Part shown: in pieces, positions 6,053 through 6,591 of the stretch | How the letters are laid out: each line of letters begins with the position of its first letter | Position numbering within the stretch: position 1 is the first letter of the stretch | Assembly (NCBI GenBank): GCA_030038715.1 | Contig: JASHSO010000498.1 | Coordinates: forward strand, 1 to 6,591 | Direction of reading: 5' to 3' | Origin: Streptosporangiaceae bacterium | GTDB lineage: Bacteria > Actinomycetota > Actinomycetes > Streptosporangiales > Streptosporangiaceae | Length of the DNA stretch: 6,591 nucleotides | The notes under the pieces: generated by a model | Database searches by the model: none | What the model was told of the DNA's origin: nothing | What the model saw: the letters and a program-made list of their open reading frames with translations, nothing else | Made by a program: the position numbers and the translations under genes

Positions 6053-6060
6053 CTCCTCTC
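6053..6060 (-). promoter_or_regulatory. Ribosome binding site GAGAGGAG for the CMD gene
   Basis: On the minus strand GAGAGGAG ends six bases before the ATG at 6046 and fixes the start. Confidence 0.8.
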
Positions 6061-6085
6061 GTCACGACCCTGGATTCATGTTCCC

Positions 6086-6095
6086 TCGTATACGA
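6086..6095. promoter_or_regulatory. Perfect palindrome TCGTATACGA upstream of the CMD gene
   Basis: TCGTATACGA is fully self-complementary and lies about 40 bases before the CMD start. On the minus strand it contains TATACG, a possible -10, with TCGACA 15 bases upstream as a poor-spacing -35 candidate. An operator over a promoter would explain both, but the promoter assignment is weak. Confidence 0.4.
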
Positions 6096-6104
6096 CACGC
6101 GACC

Positions 6105-6139
6105 GCATGTCGATGTGACAAGAGCCGGCTCTGACATGC
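6105..6139. promoter_or_regulatory. Nested dyads: 12-base palindrome flanked by a 7-base inverted repeat
   Basis: AGAGCCGGCTCT at 6121-6132 is a perfect 12-base palindrome. Around it GCATGTC (6105-6111) and GACATGC (6133-6139) are exact reverse complements, though placed asymmetrically (nine bases on the left, none on the right). The position, 60-95 bases before the CMD start on the minus strand, suits a regulator binding site. No regulator gene lies in the window. Confidence 0.4.
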
Positions 6140-6273
6140 TCAGCTGCATCCGCGGGGCGAGCTGCAGGGGCCGGGTCTGGCACGTAGGGAGCCACTCAGT
6201 CCGCCACTGGCATGGTCCTGGTGTGGATGGCGGAGTAGCGGCACTGAACTCTCGGACCTGGCGCCGACGCCTG
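6140..6273. other. Stretch without recognisable gene
   Basis: Between the dyads upstream of the CMD gene and the stop of the broken permease no frame on either strand gives a peptide I recognise, and no ribosome binding site with a convincing start is present. It may be decayed 3' sequence of the permease, since the expected final part of that protein is missing. Confidence 0.4.
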
Positions 6274-6591
6274 CTATGGCAGCTCCGCCCTCGTGGTCCG
6301 GCAAGTCAGGTTGGACGGCGGCCGAGCCGGCGGCGGTGGCACGCAAGGGGCCGGGACCGTGCTGACACGTTGCCTCGCGGCGTTGACGGCTCCGCTGGAG
6401 AGGATCCAGGCGCCGGGCCGGCCGGGGACTTGAGTGGCGGTCAGGTTGCCGAGGTTCACCCCCCGCAGACGCGACGAACGACGGGCCGGCGACGAAAGTC
6501 CGATCGGGCGGGATGAGGTGCGGGCGGACCCACAGCGGCATGGCAACCTGAGTGGCGGCGAAGATGGCCAGCGTGACGGCCATGGCGGGCA
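6274..6591 (-). pseudogene. Frameshifted fragment of an ABC-2-type transporter permease (5' end beyond window)
   Basis: Reading leftward from the window edge on the minus strand, the frame is open with 'PAMAVTLAIFAATQVAMPLWVRP' like residues: one membrane helix followed by 'HLIPP'. This matches a family of actinobacterial ABC transporter permeases in which such a helix precedes a long extracellular loop. The match then jumps to the next frame as 'VNLGNLTATQVPGRPGAWILS', then 'SGAVNAARQRVSTVPAPC', the expected loop. The switch falls at a run of six G (plus-strand C at 6459-6464); removing one G restores the frame. After that the protein should continue with a Tyr-Gln-Pro segment and a final membrane helix, but the frame ends at 6274 with neither. 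The loop is also shorter than I would expect. So it is both frameshifted and truncated. The ATG near 6581-6583 is internal, as homology continues upstream of it. Confidence 0.68.

Noticed and set aside
5941..6516. Plus-strand open frame of 191 codons crossing the CMD start and the palindromes
   Set aside because: It runs antisense to two recognisable genes, is rich in Arg and Gly, and has no supporting start signal.
1..6591. CRISPR array, insertion sequence, phage genes or a multi-gene defence system
   Set aside because: No regularly spaced identical repeats with unique spacers, no transposase or integrase motifs, no terminal inverted repeats around the broken genes, and no set of neighbouring genes forming a known or plausible defence module.

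Overview
The window is high-GC DNA with frequent GTG starts and short, tightly packed genes. The best protein matches are families common in Actinomycetota: a Glyoxalase_6-type VOC protein, a crenactin-unrelated HTH_42/YcaQ winged-helix protein, a CMD-family protein ending in a 'GFSEGMVC'-like tail, and an ABC permease of the 'WVRPHLIPP' type. A soil-type actinomycete is the most likely source; genus cannot be judged from the sequence alone.

Layout, left to right. (1) Positions 2-133 (+) carry the 3' end of a gene cut by the window edge, probably an amidohydrolase. It runs into the 3' end of a guanylate kinase gene (62-697, -), and the two overlap tail to tail. (2) A VOC/glyoxalase-like gene (842-1228, +) diverges from the kinase gene. 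(3) A broken gene of the 3-hydroxyisobutyrate dehydrogenase (beta-HAD) family lies at about 1341-2080 (-). Its homologous segments sit in at least three reading frames and its N-terminal NAD-binding loop is missing. (4) An intact alpha/beta hydrolase follows (2180-3049, +), then an intact winged-helix protein of the YcaQ/AlkX DNA-glycosylase family (3161-4366, +). (5) A 292-base convergent gap contains repeated GC palindromes. (6) Two genes on the minus strand follow: a protein of unknown function with a DinB-like C-terminal half (4659-5336) and a carboxymuconolactone decarboxylase-like protein (5390-6046) with palindromes upstream of it. (7) The right edge holds a broken ABC-2-type transporter permease fragment (about 6274 to beyond 6591, -), with a frame switch at a six-G tract.

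The genes do not form an obvious single pathway. The region looks like a patchwork of single-gene units with two decayed genes. Several starts (3161, 5336 and perhaps 697) lack a Shine-Dalgarno sequence but have a TAnnnT hexamer 6-7 bases upstream, which fits leaderless transcription. Others (842, 2180, 6046) have clear ribosome binding sites. I saw no tRNA, rRNA, CRISPR array, transposase or insertion sequence. I do not see convincing evidence for a new multi-gene system. The best leads are the QxD-type glycosylase homologue, the isolated and divergent guanylate kinase, the two-domain unknown protein and the two frameshifted genes.
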